Counted from the first letter of the stretch, positions 10,657-21,907 are shown. The stretch: DNA of 64,000 nt from Bicyclus anynana (GCF_947172395.1 NC_069092.1:9717418-9781417), one strand, 5' to 3'. Notes: generated by a model not told the origin, from the sequence alone. A program made the numbers and translations.

Positions 10657-11189
10657 ATAACTAGCAGTTGAGTAAAACATTTATTTTGAGATCACATACA
10701 GACATTTAAGTTTTATATAATTACATATGTATTGAAGATGATCGGATTTCTGGAACAAATAATAATGCTACGTTAAGTTAAATATATCCCTTTGTACTGG
10801 TATCGTATATCAGAAATATATTTAATACAAACTCACAACACATTCGCGACGCCACGGAACCCGTCTGTTCAGACCTCGTGAAGACAGCCGGAAAATTAAA
10901 AAATACACAATTTCCGACTTCCTCGACTTCCAATACCTTATCATTTATAATGTTTATTATATTTGTAAGGAGAATTCGACAAACTCCTTACAAATATCAA
11001 ATGTTAAGTAAAATTTATGAAATCTTTTAAAAAGATAAATCTTTATAATAAAATTAATTGCAAGGGTACAAAGGTTATATATTTTCTGAACTCATAAATA
11101 TTACAAAGCTTCTATTTATATTTGACTTAAAAAGTCAAGATTGTGAAGATATATATATAAAAAAGGTAATAAAAATTAAAATCTTCTAT
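10657..11189. other. AT-rich non-coding stretch
   Basis: A short direct/inverted motif ATTTGTAAGGAGAATTCGAC...CTCCTTACAAAT lies at 10972-10998 (small hairpin). Otherwise nothing is recognised. Confidence 0.45.
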
Positions 11190-11668
11190 TTCGACTCAAA
11201 GAAAGGGTTCATAGTCGATCGCCAGAGCCTCGTCTGTTATCTAGTAGGGGGCACCACGATGTTGGGCACCGTCGTCAACTATTCATACGAACCTTTGACG
11301 CGTGCAGGTGAGGTTGGCATGTGGGTCGGGTAAGATATTATTACCGTTCACCCCTTACCAAGCACAATACTTATGCCTACTTAAATACATATATGACAGG
11401 ATCGACTAGTCAGTACATGAATAATAGAACAGTGATTCAACTGACAGTCGAGCCTGTCAGCAAACGCCCCCAGCTAGCTGCTGCAACTGACCCGCACTCT
11501 GCGCAACAGGGATGGGACAATGGTCAAGTATTTATAAAATACCCGTAATAGAAATAATCAAGAAAGAGATTTATTTACTTAAGAATGCCACACAACGCAG
11601 GATATTGTCCTGACGATTAAAAGAACAAATTATGCTCTAATAAAGATTTTTTCTTTCTTTCTTTTAAA
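11190..11668 (+). mobile_element. LINE-like 3' end with TTTC-repeat tail
   Basis: A GC-richer segment with CCAGAGCCTCGTCTGTTATC and GTGGGTCGGGTAAGATATTA runs into AATAAAGATTTTTTCTTTC and a TTTC repeat, the pattern of a non-LTR element 3' end. The two open frames (91 and 75 aa) are remnants at best. Clade unknown. Confidence 0.45.
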
Positions 11669-11734
11669 TTAATAACAAAGATTTTTCTTCTTTGTGCTCG
11701 TAAGCGCTAGTCGGCGAAGATGGCATTGATATTA

Positions 11735-11797
11735 AACTCAAATTTATAAATCAATTTACTACTATAATAGTAGTAAATTGATTTATACATTTGAGTT
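11735..11797. repeat. 30-bp inverted repeat, 3-nt loop, one mismatch
   Basis: Arms 11735-11764 and 11768-11797 match as reverse complements at 29 of 30 positions (AACTCAAATTTATAAATCAA...) with a TAA loop. Confidence 0.9.
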
Positions 11798-12430
11798 GAA
11801 ATTTCTTTAGTAACAAAATTTAAATAAATCTCTTTCTTGATTGATTCTATATTTCATATCATCCAGTAGGTAATAAATATTAACGATAAAATTAATACCT
11901 TATTTGCGTAAATAACAAGTTAATCTAAGATTACATAACGTAAAAAAAAGTTTTAGACAATTTAAAATTAATTTAACAAAAGAAACTAAAAAACTTTTGT
12001 AACAAAAACTTTTTTAATCTTGACTGAGTTTAAATAGTCCTGAGTAGAGGCGCTTCGTACTGTTTTCAAAGTTTAACTTTAGTAGAGTAAATATTCTGAA
12101 GGCAATATCATTTTAAAACTACAACACTTAGAGAAAAGAAGAGGGATAAAGCTTATTTCTGTCTTTGCTAGAGCCGATCCTTCCTTGCATAATAGGGATA
12201 AAATTTATTGTACTTACAAAAAGAATTGCTACAAAGATAACTGATGTAATATAAATTAAAATTGTTCGCCACATATTTGTTTTAAGTAGGTAATTATTTT
12301 ATAAAAAGACATTGTTACTATATTGAAGTAATATTTAAAAAATAGGTACTTATACTTGGTGTAAGAACTTAAAAAAGTTTATTAATTGTATGATTGTCAA
12401 AAGATTGACATATCATATGTCTGACCTTTT
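11798..12430. other. AT-rich non-coding stretch
   Basis: No gene or recognisable repeat seen. Confidence 0.5.
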
Positions 12431-12695
12431 TTTATTATTTACAAGTTAGCCCTTGATTACAATCTCACCTGCAAGTGATGATGCAATCTAAGATTGACCG
12501 GAACGCTAAATCGCTTGGCGGTACGTCTTTGTCGGTAGGGTGGTAACTAGCCACGTCCGAAGCCTCCCAGGGTGGTGACCAGCCAGACCTGGATCAATTA
12601 AGAAAACCACAATCGGCCCAGCCGAGAATCGAACCCAGGAACTCCGTCATGTAAATCCTCCGCGCATACCACTGAGCCACGGAGGCCGTCAAAAA
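12431..12695 (-). mobile_element. SINE-B copy
   Basis: Minus-strand SINE with GGCCTCCGTGGCTCAGTGGT at the A box and CTGGGTTCGATTCTCGGC at the B box, then CGGACGTGGCTAGTTACC. The block from TAAGATTG to CCGGAACG shows the CACCCCTTTCGG part deleted. Confidence 0.85.
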
Positions 12696-13439
12696 CCTAA
12701 CAATAACGAAATGGTATAAAGGTTTTGGTTTTCAATTAATTGCATTTTTGCTTCTATGAAGTCCATACCACTGGAGTTTTCGTACCTAATGTTTAGTGAA
12801 AAACCATCATCATTCATCAACATTCAACTTTATTTGCCAGTAATTTTCAATGTGGTTTTGAGTTTCTCCCCTAAATATCTTCTCAAACCGTGAAGTAAAT
12901 ACGCAATACAATTACTGTACTTTGTATACCTAACATTCAGTTAACGTAGTTTCAAGAAAACTGTTTAACCAACCCCAACATTTCGATAACCACAAATACG
13001 TATTAAGCTTACAAGGGTCTCAACCCGAGAAACCGCGAAACAATGACGATACTATTCTTGCTTGAGAAAACTTTGTTCATGTTTCTTTCCTTGTCAGCTT
13101 AAGAAACGCTATTTGAAAATGTTGTTTTCGCATAGAATTGAGAATATTTTGGTTCGTAACAAATTTTAAAAATAGAACCTGATTAATTAGTAGGTACACT
13201 AATATTATTAAGAGGTTTTTGAAGTTTGTGAATTTTTATTGAGGTTGAAACTTGTATTGTGATTTCAAAGTTGGTCTCAGTTAATGTTCATTGGCAACTC
13301 CGAAGATAAAATCCTTAGAATAAATCAGGAATGGTGTTAGCAATTTTGATTTATTTAATTCCAAAACAAGACACGTTACAAACAGCACGTATACTTCTAG
13401 AAATAAACAAAATTCCCTTTTCCTTTCCAATTGATCCTA
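12696..13439. other. AT-rich non-coding stretch
   Basis: No gene or clear repeat seen. Confidence 0.5.
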
Positions 13440-13559
13440 AAAACTTTAGCCACTGGAATGTCTCTCAAAAATTTCAAAGTGTTCATTAAACACAAGCTTT
13501 TAGGAAAGTCTTACGATAGTGTTAATGATTATATAAATGATATAAAAGCTTGGTGTTAA
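13440..13559 (+). mobile_element. LINE ORF2 C-terminal remnant, first copy
   Basis: Frame from 13458 reads MSLKNFKVFIKHKLLGKSY and on to NDYINDIKAWC then a stop at 13557. The FK..IK..LL.K.Y....DY..D..AW pattern matches the extreme C-terminus of the next LINE copy (13620-14063), but it is a separate, shorter fragment. Confidence 0.6.
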
Positions 13560-13619
13560 ACTATATTATACGACTGTGTGACATTCTATATTCTATATTT
13601 CATTCTATATTTCAGAATT

Positions 13620-14300
13620 AGACATTCTATATTTGTACTTCAAAAAAGAGCAATTCGAGCAATATATCAACTAAAATCACGCGAGTCCCTTCGTCAAAAG
13701 TTTAAAGAAATAGGCATTTTAACAGTAGCCTGTCAGTATATATATAACAGTATAGTTTATGTGAGACAAAATATTAATTTGTACAAACGAAAAGGAGATC
13801 TAAACCCACGTCTTACTAGACACGGGCATAAGTTAGTTATTTCTGCATATCGTCTCCAAAGAGTTAAAAAATCTTTTGTGGGTTTGGGTGTACTCTTCTA
13901 TAACAAGATCCCCAAGACTGTGATGGACTTGCCAATGCACAATTTTAAGCAATGTGTTAAAAAACATTTACTTAGTCGAGGTTACTACACTATTGATGAG
14001 TTCCTTAACGACAAAGGTGCTTGGAGGCCATTGGATCAGCTTCCACCTTCACACAGGAAATAAAACTATAAGAAATTGTAATTTAATTGTTATCAAATGT
14101 AAATTGTAATACTGTATGACTTTTTCAAAAGAGCAACTGTTGAGTTTCTTGCCGGTATCTTCTCAGCAGAACCTGCCTTCCGAACCGGTGGTAGAATCTT
14201 TACAAATAGTCAACTGACGTGTCAAAAGTGCTTGTAAACTGAGCCTACTTGAAATAAATGAATTTTGAATTTTGAATTTTGAATTTTGAATTTTGTGCTT
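13620..14300 (+). mobile_element. Non-LTR retrotransposon (LINE) 3' end with reverse-transcriptase C-terminus
   Basis: The open frame ends at 14063 (161 aa from its first ATG, about 145 aa clearly LINE). Motifs such as LQKRAIRAI, LRQKFKEIGILTVACQYIY, SFVGLGVLFYNKIP and FKQCVKKHLLSRGYY are typical of the region downstream of the RT catalytic domain in insect Jockey/CR1-like LINEs. The catalytic YADD part is missing, so the copy is 5'-truncated and dead. The 3' UTR carries CAACTGTTGAGTTTCTTGCC and CCGAACCGGTGGTAGA and ends in a repeated TTTTGAA tail (14260-14297). Confidence 0.75.
14260..14297 (+). repeat. TTTTGAA heptamer repeat (LINE tail)
   Basis: About five tandem copies of TTTTGAA directly follow AATAAATGAA. 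The same tail closes other fragments of this LINE at 14390-14430, 20380-20405 and 49515-49545. Confidence 0.85.
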
Positions 14301-14430
14301 AGTTTTAAATAAGTTTGTAAAATAGTGATAACAAAAAAAATAAACCTTGGCTGAGTTTGGAACCCTCGTTTTTTAAACTAAGCATGATTGAAATAAATGA
14401 ATTTTGATTTTTTGAATTTTGAATCTTTTT
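14301..14430 (+). mobile_element. Second LINE 3' tail of the TTTTGAA family
   Basis: AATAAACCTTGGCTGAGTTT, GGAACCCTCG and TTGAAATAAATGAATTTTGA directly follow the previous tail, in the same orientation. Confidence 0.6.
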
Positions 14431-14949
14431 ACTAGAAATTGGCAAGACAAATAGTCTAACGAGCGATACCTTTTTGAACCTAAGATATTATGTCTTTAGT
14501 TTGAGCACGGCCATATAACCCTAATGCTATTTGGCTCTACTCATACGATATTACCTTTTATCTAAAAAAAAAATTTTATAGCTCTTGATCTATCCATAAA
14601 GAGTTTATTGTCGTAAAAAACGTAAGCCTGTTGAATTTTAATGTATCCAATTCATTGGAAAAAATATTTCATTGATAAAATCGTAAAAGCAATTCGACTA
14701 ATGGTCATTATACCTTTAAAGCTGCATGCTGCGTGACATGCATGTAATGCAGAAGTTCCCAAAGTATGGGGCGACCCACGGGTGGGTAACTTAAGATAAC
14801 CCGACCTATCGGGCAAACAGCAGGACAGCCACAAACTATAACAAAAGTTATAAAATTATAATGATTTTCTATAAATAAATTTTTAAATTGTTGTCTTTGG
14901 TGATGACAAATTCATAACAAATTAAAAAAATACTGTATTTAGAATCAAA
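14431..14949. other. Non-coding stretch
   Basis: A small inverted motif CGACCCACGGGTGGGT is at about 14773. No gene or family is recognised. Confidence 0.45.
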
Positions 14950-15113
14950 TTTTTCAGTTGTGTGTTTTTTAAAAAAAAAACATCGTGAGGAAACCTGCAT
15001 ACCAGAGAATTTTCTCAATTCTCTGCGTGTGTGAAGTCTGCCGATCAGCATTGGGCCAGCGTGGTGGACTATTGGCTCTCATTCTGAGAGGAGACTGGAG
15101 CTTAGCAGTGAGC
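14950..15113 (+). mobile_element. SINE-A 3' part
   Basis: CATCGTGAGGAAACCTGCAT, GAGAATTTTCTCAATTCTCT, GCCAGCGTGGTGGACTATTG and GAGGAGACTGGAGCTTAGCA. It lacks the tRNA-like head and the ATG tail. Confidence 0.8.
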
Positions 15114-15502
15114 AGTCGGTCAACGTCCTGAACTTCACATTGACTTTTTTCCCTTGACCACAAAGACTAGGTAATTTGAGCGTTACCAATATTGTGCGCT
15201 CCTTTTTTAAGATGGCCAAGAGGTCCACGCTTAGTCTGTTTTTGTTAGAAGAACCAATCAAGTTTGGGAACCACTGATGTAATGTGTAGTTGAAAGCTCC
15301 AGGGAAACTGTCCGCAAAAAGTAACACATAAAACGAGGCAATAAATATTCCTAGGACATAACCGGCTGTCAATAACGGGAACGAAAATCTCGTCCGTAAT
15401 ATTCATAAAAAAAATCCATTTAGTTTAACAATACCTATACGATGTATGTAACAGATGTCATCATTGTTTCATAGCTATTAATAGTAGAAGTATTTCATAC
15501 AT
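15114..15502. other. Non-coding stretch
   Basis: A minus-strand open frame (97 aa, 15079-15372) extends out of the SINE and looks spurious. No family match. Confidence 0.4.
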
Positions 15503-15677
15503 AACTAACTTTATAAAGAGGTAAAGTTTGTAGTGTTGTAGAGAGTATTCTTTGCATCTACTTAACAGATTTTGAAACTTCTTTTACCACTAGAAAGCCA
15601 ACTTTACTATGAGTGTTATAGACTATATTTCATCCCCGCATTCTCACGGAAACAGGAACTACGCAGGTGAAAACGCG
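15503..15677 (+). mobile_element. Helitron-like element, degenerate
   Basis: ACTTTATAAAGAGGTAAAGT, CTTTTACCACTAGAAAGCCA and CTACGCAGGTGAAAACGCGG resemble the copies at 39260-39440 and 39790-39930. It abuts a SINE-A. Confidence 0.5.
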
Positions 15678-15942
15678 GAGCATCGGCAGGCGTAGGTTTC
15701 AATCCGGTCCGGGGCATACACCTCCAACTTTTCAGTTGTAAGCATTTTAAGAAATTAAATATGACGTGTTTCAAACAGTGAAACCTGCATATCTGAGCAT
15801 TTTCTTAATTTTCTAGGTTAGTGAAGTCTGCCAATCCGCATTGCGTCAGCGTGGTGGGCTAAGGCCTAACGCCGTCTCATCTTAAGAGGAGACTCGTGCT
15901 CAACATTGAGCCGAATATGGGTTGTTAATGATGATGATGATA
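15678..15942 (+). mobile_element. SINE-A copy
   Basis: B box GGTTTCAATCC, CATACACCTCCAACTTTTCA, CAATCCGCATTGCGTCAGCG and CCGAATATGGGTTGTTAATG with an ATG tail. The A-box end is lost at the junction with the Helitron-like copy. Confidence 0.8.
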
Positions 15943-15964
15943 TCTCTGAGGAACGTAACACCAT

Positions 15965-16130
15965 CAACTTCCTAACTCTACTTCCAACTCCCAATCTACT
16001 GAATATTTCGTAGAAGAAACAAAAACTCAGTAACTCTAGTATAGCCCGACTCAGGGCAGAAACCCAGGACCACGTAACCAGAAACCATATAGGCTAACTA
16101 CTGGACAAACTAGGCAGTCTAACACTAGGC
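15965..16130 (-). mobile_element. SINE-D fragment
   Basis: Minus strand: GTTTGTCCAGTAGTTAGCCT resembles the SINE-D head (GCCCAGTGGTTATCC), with a degraded B box near CCTGGGTTTCTGCCC. It is related to the copies at 25130 and 27170. Confidence 0.45.
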
Positions 16131-16174
16131 TGATAATAAGCTTTAGTACATTATATTTTTTGTGAGTCTGATGA

Positions 16175-16575
16175 TGATGTTCAAGACGAAAGTCTTCGAA
16201 CTTATATCCGAGACTTGGTCGCTAACTATGGGCCTTATTAGAAGACTCAGTCACTCAGCGGGCGATGGGGCAAGCTCTGCTTGGAGTTTCTATCCTCAGA
16301 CGAATCAAAGTCACTGACATAGCTCAACGAGTCGCGAAGCTAAAATAGCAATGGGCAGGCCATATAGTTCAAAGAGCCGATGGACGTTGGGGTTCCAAGG
16401 TGCTGGAATGGCGAACTCGCGGCGGAAAGTGTTGGTCGACTCCCCACCAGTGTTGTGGAGTGTGGACCGAGGACATCAAGCGGATTGCAGGAACCTGCTG
16501 GATGCTGGCGGCTAGAGACCGTTGTGCTAGGAGGTCCATGCAAGAGGCATGATAATGTCGATGATGATGACGTTG
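16175..16575 (+). mobile_element. RTE-clade LINE 3' fragment, long copy
   Basis: Runs from GAAAGTCTTCGAACTTATAT through CAGCGGGCGATGGGGC, GAGCCGATGGACGTTGG and GGACCGAGGACATCAAGCGG to ATGATGATGACG. This is about 130 codons of the RTE C-terminus, interrupted by stops and small deletions. The open frames of 76-147 aa here are shadows of it. Confidence 0.8.
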
Positions 16576-17031
16576 AAGAACTAATGAAAGAAGCTCGACG
16601 CCTTTTGTAAACAAAAAGATTATATGCAACTATGTTTTTTTTATAAATTGAACATAATTTATAAAAACCTGTTCCCGCTCCGACAGTTGTTGTGTTGTGA
16701 GAATATTTATTGGCTCGATTGGTGCGGCTTTTTATCAGTGATTTCCCGGATGGGTGCATCGTTTGCGTTGCATTGAAATGCAAAGCACGTCGTAGCCGAT
16801 TTTTGCTACAATCAGTGTAACCACTTTAAACTCGTTGCTTTTGAGGGCTATTTTGATTGTTGCGTAGTCGGTTGCCTCGCCACCAGAAATTATGTATGGG
16901 CATACCTCCGGCTTCCACGCGAATGGATCAGGGGCCCATCAACTGATCAGAGTGGGCAGCCGGGCATTCGTAATACGGCGCTACACCGCGAAACGAAAGC
17001 CTTCAAAGAATTGGTTAGATAGGCAATGAAT
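16576..17031. other. Non-coding, becoming GC-richer toward 17 kb
   Basis: No protein match. If the exon at 17038-17440 is real, this would be the start of its intron. Confidence 0.4.
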
Positions 17032-17037
17032 ACTTAC

Positions 17038-17440
17038 GGCCGAAGTGTCGCGAGTTGACCTGGGTTGGTTGACCCTAGCTGACGGGCGATATGAATGTGT
17101 AATGTGTCTAGTGTAGGTCGGGAATTGTGTATTTCAATGTGTTCACCTGTCTGCAGGTGCAATCCGCTTCCAGCACTATTCACCTCCAGGTCTAGAATAG
17201 TTATATCGTTCACTACCGCGGCAAAGTTAGTTATCCAAATTCACACGCGCTTAACATCGTCAACAACTACATGTCTCGATGCAACAAGAAATGGTCATAC
17301 GGAAACCAAAAAACACTAATTCTCCGACATAACTCCTCGCGTTTTTCAACAGCGGTCAGCCATAGACAACTACAAAAAAATGACAACCGCAGCGCGCGCG
17401 CTACAATGTTGCCTGCTCATTTTTTAAAGTTCGCGGCGTC
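17038..17440 (-). other. Candidate non-coding first exon of a leftward transcript
   Basis: On the minus strand the segment ends ...CACTTCGGCC followed by GTAAGTATTC, a near-ideal splice donor at 17037-17032. It is GC- and CpG-richer than its surroundings (GCAGCGCGCGCGCTAC, CCGCGG, TCGCGAG), lacks repeat signatures and has only short broken ORFs, as a 5' UTR or lncRNA exon would. No acceptor, start site or downstream exon could be tied to it, so this is a suggestion. Confidence 0.3.
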
Positions 17441-17879
17441 AACAATAATAATGATGTTAAGATCATTATTGTTGTTATAGTCTTCTCAGTCGATGATCTT
17501 AATAAAATATTCGACCAATACCTTTTAAGATGCTTTCGCTTGAATGTTGGACTTAGAAGGTAGTAATACTTTATACCGTGCGTATTGTGTGAAGGTATGT
17601 TGTAGAGACCTCTGACGTTAACCACAGGTAGTTTGACTCAAGACTATCAAAAGTCCAATAAGTTACTAAGGCTCCTCACCTACCCTCTTTAAAAATTAAT
17701 TAATATTAAATAGTCTCCGGGAAGGTTTTAAGGAACCAATAAATTAATTTTATCTATATTATATTTCTCACTGAAAACTACTAATAATTTATTTAAACCA
17801 CTATATAAATATAATTATAAAGGTATATATATATATAATTATTTATTATGTTCTTATTATTAATTATTAATTAGTAACA
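17441..17879. other. AT-rich non-coding stretch
   Basis: A small imperfect palindrome (AACAATAATAATGATG/GATCATTATTGTTG) is at 17440-17477, and low-complexity AT is at 17815-17870. Confidence 0.5.
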
Positions 17880-18164
17880 CTTCTTCTTGTTGTTTCCGCC
17901 CGCGTCACCACATGGCTCCACGGAAGACCAGCGCTGCGCTGGTGCATCCGTCACTAGCGTAGCACATGCTGAGTGGTGACCATTTTGGTACCACACACAT
18001 CATTTTTTTTTAATTTAATTTAATTATTAGTTTAATATCTTTAAATTATAGTTTACTATATTTGTAAAATTTCTTTCTTTTGTTTTAGGTATTTGTTGTC
18101 TTTTGTGTATTATGTGTGTGTGTGTCCAAATAAAATATTTTTCTTTCTTTCTTTCTTTCTTAAA
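17880..18164 (+). mobile_element. LINE-like 3' end with TTTC tail
   Basis: CGGAAGACCAGCGCTGCGCT and GAGTGGTGACCATTTTGGTA are followed by AT-rich UTR, AATAAAATATTTTTCTTTC and a TTTC repeat (about 18140-18162). It resembles a non-LTR 3' end; clade not assigned. Confidence 0.45.
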
Positions 18165-18361
18165 AAAAGTATACCTCAATAAGGAGATCTAGGTCTCTAT
18201 GTAAGTCGTGCTTACAAACCACGGAGCATCCGTGGCCCGACGCATGATACGGTTTTGAAGGACCTGAAGAGGAAAATAAATTAAATGAGAGTATAAAAAT
18301 GTTAAGATGAAAAAAACTACATGTAAAATAAGTATTTTTTTTTAATTGCGTGTTAGATTAT

Positions 18362-18554
18362 TTACACTTCGCAATTTTTTTTAAAGATAATTTGCCGTAT
18401 CGTTTTAAATATGAATAATATTCCCATTCCCCTCCAACTAGTCGGGTTAGACTGTATTAGTGGGTACAAAATAGACCTACGGGGCGAGGATCGAACTACA
18501 ACCCCTCGGTGATGAGTCCGACTGCTCTTACCGTTGAGCTATTGAGTATTGAGG
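18362..18554 (-). mobile_element. SINE-C copy
   Basis: Minus strand: ATAGCTCAACGGTAAGAGC (A box), CCGAGGGGTTGTAGTTCGAT (B box), then AGGGGAATGGGAATATT. A distinct tRNA-derived family, also at 28955 and 42975. Confidence 0.7.
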
Positions 18555-18629
18555 CAAAATCTCAAACGGTGAAGCATACCTGGGTTCCCTGTATCGACGT
18601 AGTAAGGGCCGGTATGCATTCCCCTTTCT

Positions 18630-18834
18630 ATCATCATCAACCCATATTCGGCTCACTGCTGAGCTCGAGTCTCCTCTCAGAATGAGAGGGGTTAGGGCAA
18701 TAGTCCACCACGCTGGCCCAATGCGGATTGGTAGACTTCACACACGCAGAGAATTAAGATAATTCTCTGGTATGCAGGTTTCCTCACGATGTTTTCCTTC
18801 ACCGATTGAGACACGTGATATTTAATTTCTTAAA
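18630..18834 (-). mobile_element. SINE-A 3' part
   Basis: Minus copy from the TGATGA tail and CCGAATATGGGTTG to TTTAAGAAATTAAATATCAC. The tRNA-like head is missing. The sequence is close to the family reference, so this is a young copy. Confidence 0.85.
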
Positions 18835-19224
18835 TTAATTATTTCCCCTATTATTAATTCCCCTTTCTATGTACTAGGATAATAAGTGTTGAATATTAAT
18901 CAATGTTTACCTCCTTTTAGTCATCAATTTCACAACACAATGGACGCTAATAAATTAATCAAGCAATGCATTAAAGTACTGTTGCATGATTATTATTTAT
19001 TCGCGTTTTGCAAGAAACTTCATAATATTTTTCTCTGTTAATAAATTCTTATTAAGTTTGCACTTTCTGCAGAGATTCTGCGGAAAAGATATTTTTTTAT
19101 TTACTCGTAAGTAACTAACGGATTTCACATTTCACAAATGAAATGATGATGATTATGATCATCTATTTGTATCTGATTTCAAAATTACTGTGTTTTCTCA
19201 AGTGCTAACTGGTGTAAATATATT
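18835..19224. other. AT-rich non-coding stretch
   Basis: No gene or clear repeat. CACAACACAATGGACGCTAA at about 18931 is echoed near 27820 (AACACCGCGGCCCCTAATAA, AATTAATCAGTGAATGCATT), so a diffuse repeat is possible. Confidence 0.4.
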
Positions 19225-19425
19225 TACACGACACAAATGAAATCACTCTTGTTTTCCGGGCAAAGGCAAAAACTGCTGAACCGATTTTATTGGTGCGTTT
19301 ACTTGAAGATAGAAGAGGTATTGAGCAACATAATATAAGATACTGTTGTGCCGGAAAAGTCTAGAGTTCTATTCCATTCATGGTTGAAATTTGTGAAAAA
19401 CTGAAATTCACGCGGATAACTTTAC
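19225..19425 (+). mobile_element. Helitron-like fragment, degenerate
   Basis: ACTGCTGAACCGATTTTATT, TGCCGGAAAAGTCTAGAGTT and GTGAAAAACTGAAATTCACG fit the middle and 3' part of the TCGCGGGCGTCC subfamily. Confidence 0.45.
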
Positions 19426-19633
19426 CGATAGTTGATGTATAAATTCTCTAAATACGTTAGTTTTAGCCCTCATTCGCTCGAGAGCTTTTTTAACGGGCGT
19501 TAAAAAAGCGAGAACTGTTGCATTTTCAATTTTGGGTGTAGGAAATAGATCTTCATTTCTTCATAATATATTTGAACGCTTTTTTAAAGTCCGTTAAAAA
19601 ATCTTTTGTGCGAATGAAGGCTTAGCGTTTTCT

Positions 19634-19929
19634 GTTCTGTGCAGTGGGTTAGGGTGCCTTGGAGGGGCCCCGTATCAAAATTAGTTGAGAGGCCCAAATG
19701 AAGGGGCCTTTTTTACCATAGAAGAAAATATGACACTGACAAAAAACGATTGCTTTATGACTTTTGTCACTTTGAAGTGAAATTTTATAGGCAGTTGTTT
19801 TTTCTGGGAAGCACCAGATTCAATGAGATTGTGGATTACATTTTATGAATTATTGCTTTAGCACGTAAGGGGCCCCTGTAGTCCGGGGCCCCGTATCATT
19901 GATACGGTAGCTACGCCCCTGGTTCTGTG
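19634..19929. mobile_element. hAT-like MITE with perfect 8-bp target duplication
   Basis: The element proper is 19642-19921 (280 bp), flanked by exact GTTCTGTG copies at 19634-19641 and 19922-19929. Ends are CAGTGGGTTAGGGTGCC and GGTAGCTACGCCCCTG (reverse complement CAGGGGCGTAGCTACC). CAG-type ends plus an 8-bp duplication are the hAT signature. It contains GGGGCCCC palindromes near both ends and no transposase, so it is non-autonomous. Confidence 0.85.
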
Positions 19930-20214
19930 TGAATTCTATTACCGCGTCACGCAAAAGTTTTCTCATAGGGAAGTCTTAGCTGCTCCAGCGCGGATATCCG
20001 TTTCTTCCGAGATAAGCAGGTTCAGGATATTTTCTTTCACATTCCCAAAAAGATGCCACTTGAGAAGCTGTAAATATGAAGTACATTTAGGTTTCCGGCA
20101 ATCTCAGACGACAGTGTTCGGGCCTAGAATTTACATTTGGTCGTTTTATATTATACAGGATGATCGGGAGTATTATTGCATAGTATTGTTATTATATATG
20201 TTTGTAAAATGGCG
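19930..20214. other. Non-coding stretch
   Basis: Nothing recognisable. Confidence 0.45.
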
Positions 20215-20405
20215 ATAAACAAAAAAAATAAACCTTGGCTGAGTTTGTTGTAGGCTCTTCTCGGACCATTGAAATTCTCGTAACTTTAATTTTAGGTTTT
20301 CGACTATTATTACCACCATTAGATTAAATTACATTATGACATAATAAAAGTGCTTGTAAACTTAGCCTAATTGAAATAAATGAATTTTGAATGCTGAATT
20401 TTTTT
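20215..20405 (+). mobile_element. LINE 3' tail of the TTTTGAA family
   Basis: AATAAACCTTGGCTGAGTTT, AGTGCTTGTAAACTTAGCCT and AAATAAATGAATTTTGAAT. Only 3' UTR remains. Confidence 0.7.
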
Positions 20406-21104
20406 AATTTTATTTCACATAATTCTAGGGTTATATTATTTAAGGAAAATTCATTAAAAATATGTAAGTAACATATTATGTTCTAAAATGAATATTTACG
20501 GACTAAAAATATTTTTTTTGTAAATAGATTTTAAATTGTGTTCCTTATATCGCATCCTTATATTATGACCTAGCCAAACTTAGTCATTGATACTCGTAAA
20601 TATCATGAAGTAGCTTACTAGTGAAGTGCGTAATGCCTATTGCAATATCTCGATTATATCGTCTTACTACTACGATTACGTATTTTAAAATACAAGGATA
20701 GATAAAGGCGTATGTTACATGGTGGTCGGCTCCTATAAGTGGACTTGTCAACACCTTGAACCTACGGTAAATACTCCCGGGCACCCAGTATATTTCTCGT
20801 ATGCGAGTATAATTACCTATTTGCTCATAACATATCAGTTCGTCCAGTAATATTGCCTATACCTTCAAATTTACTTACTTTAATAGTATCTACTTGTCTC
20901 TCGCTATATTCTATACGAGAGATTCTTTCAAAAGATACTTTAATCATCAAGAAAAAACTATGCTCTGTTTTTTTAATTAAAAGTAAATAATTTTACCTCG
21001 ATCCGAACTTGGTTTCCATTTGTTGGCCTGTCCATTTGACAGTGTTTTCCTATCAAAAAAACCATGATTAATACAAACTCAACTTGCTTAAAAATCTAAA
21101 CAAT
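20406..21104. other. AT-rich non-coding stretch
   Basis: No gene or clear repeat seen. Confidence 0.5.
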
Positions 21105-21458
21105 AACTCAAAGGTGACTGACTGAATAGGTAGTGATCTATGAACGCACAGCCCAAACCACTGAACGGGTCGGGCTGAAACTTGGCATGCAAATAGATGT
21201 ATGCATAAAGCTACTATGACGTAGGCATTACTTGAGAAAGGTTTTTGATAAATTCCACCTCTAAGGGGATAAAATAGGGGATGTAAGTTTGTATGGAAAG
21301 TCCTTCATTTTTAGAGTTACAGTTTTAAAAATTTATTCATAAATCATAAAAAGATACAAAATATAATGTAAATCATGAATTTTTAAAATTCCCTAAAGTG
21401 ATGAAATAGGGTTAAAAGTTTACATTGTTTTCCACGCGGACGAAGTCGCGGGCGCTAG
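21105..21458 (+). mobile_element. Helitron-like element, long variant
   Basis: Ends with the GCGGACGAAGTCGCGGGCGC hairpin and CTAG at 21455-21458. Internal GAACGGGTCGGGCTGAAACT and CATGCAAATAGATGT mark a longer subfamily of about 350 bp. Confidence 0.6.
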
Positions 21459-21907
21459 TTAACGTATAAAATCTGAAAATAAATCACAACGGAGATCGAT
21501 TTAGTTATTATGCTATCATAATCTTCGTCAACAACAATTAAGTAAGTTTACAAATCTTCCGATTTGAACTAACTAATCATTAGTTACCGCAATTTGTCTC
21601 TTAAGAAACTGATCTCACAATCGATCGTGCCCGACCGTATCTCTAGCTGGAAATTGTGGTCACTAGATACTCTAGAAATGTAATTTCTCTCGTATAGGTG
21701 GATAAACGACTTTAAGATTTCTTATCATTTCTTGCGGGAAAGAAGGAATCCCATCTGAAAAATATCTGACTTAGGGCACTTAGCGTCAGCGACCGGTCTA
21801 GCTTTACTTTACTGAAATAAGTTTTTTATAAGTAAAAAACTAATACTTAAATATTATAAAAATGAAAAGTTTGTTTTGTTGTAAGCTCTATTCTCAGGAA
21901 GCAGAAA
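21459..21907. other. Non-coding stretch
   Basis: No gene or clear repeat. Confidence 0.45.

Noticed and set aside
13578..14063. 161-aa frame as a novel host protein
   Set aside because: Motif pattern and the following 3' UTR with TTTTGAA tail identify a truncated LINE.
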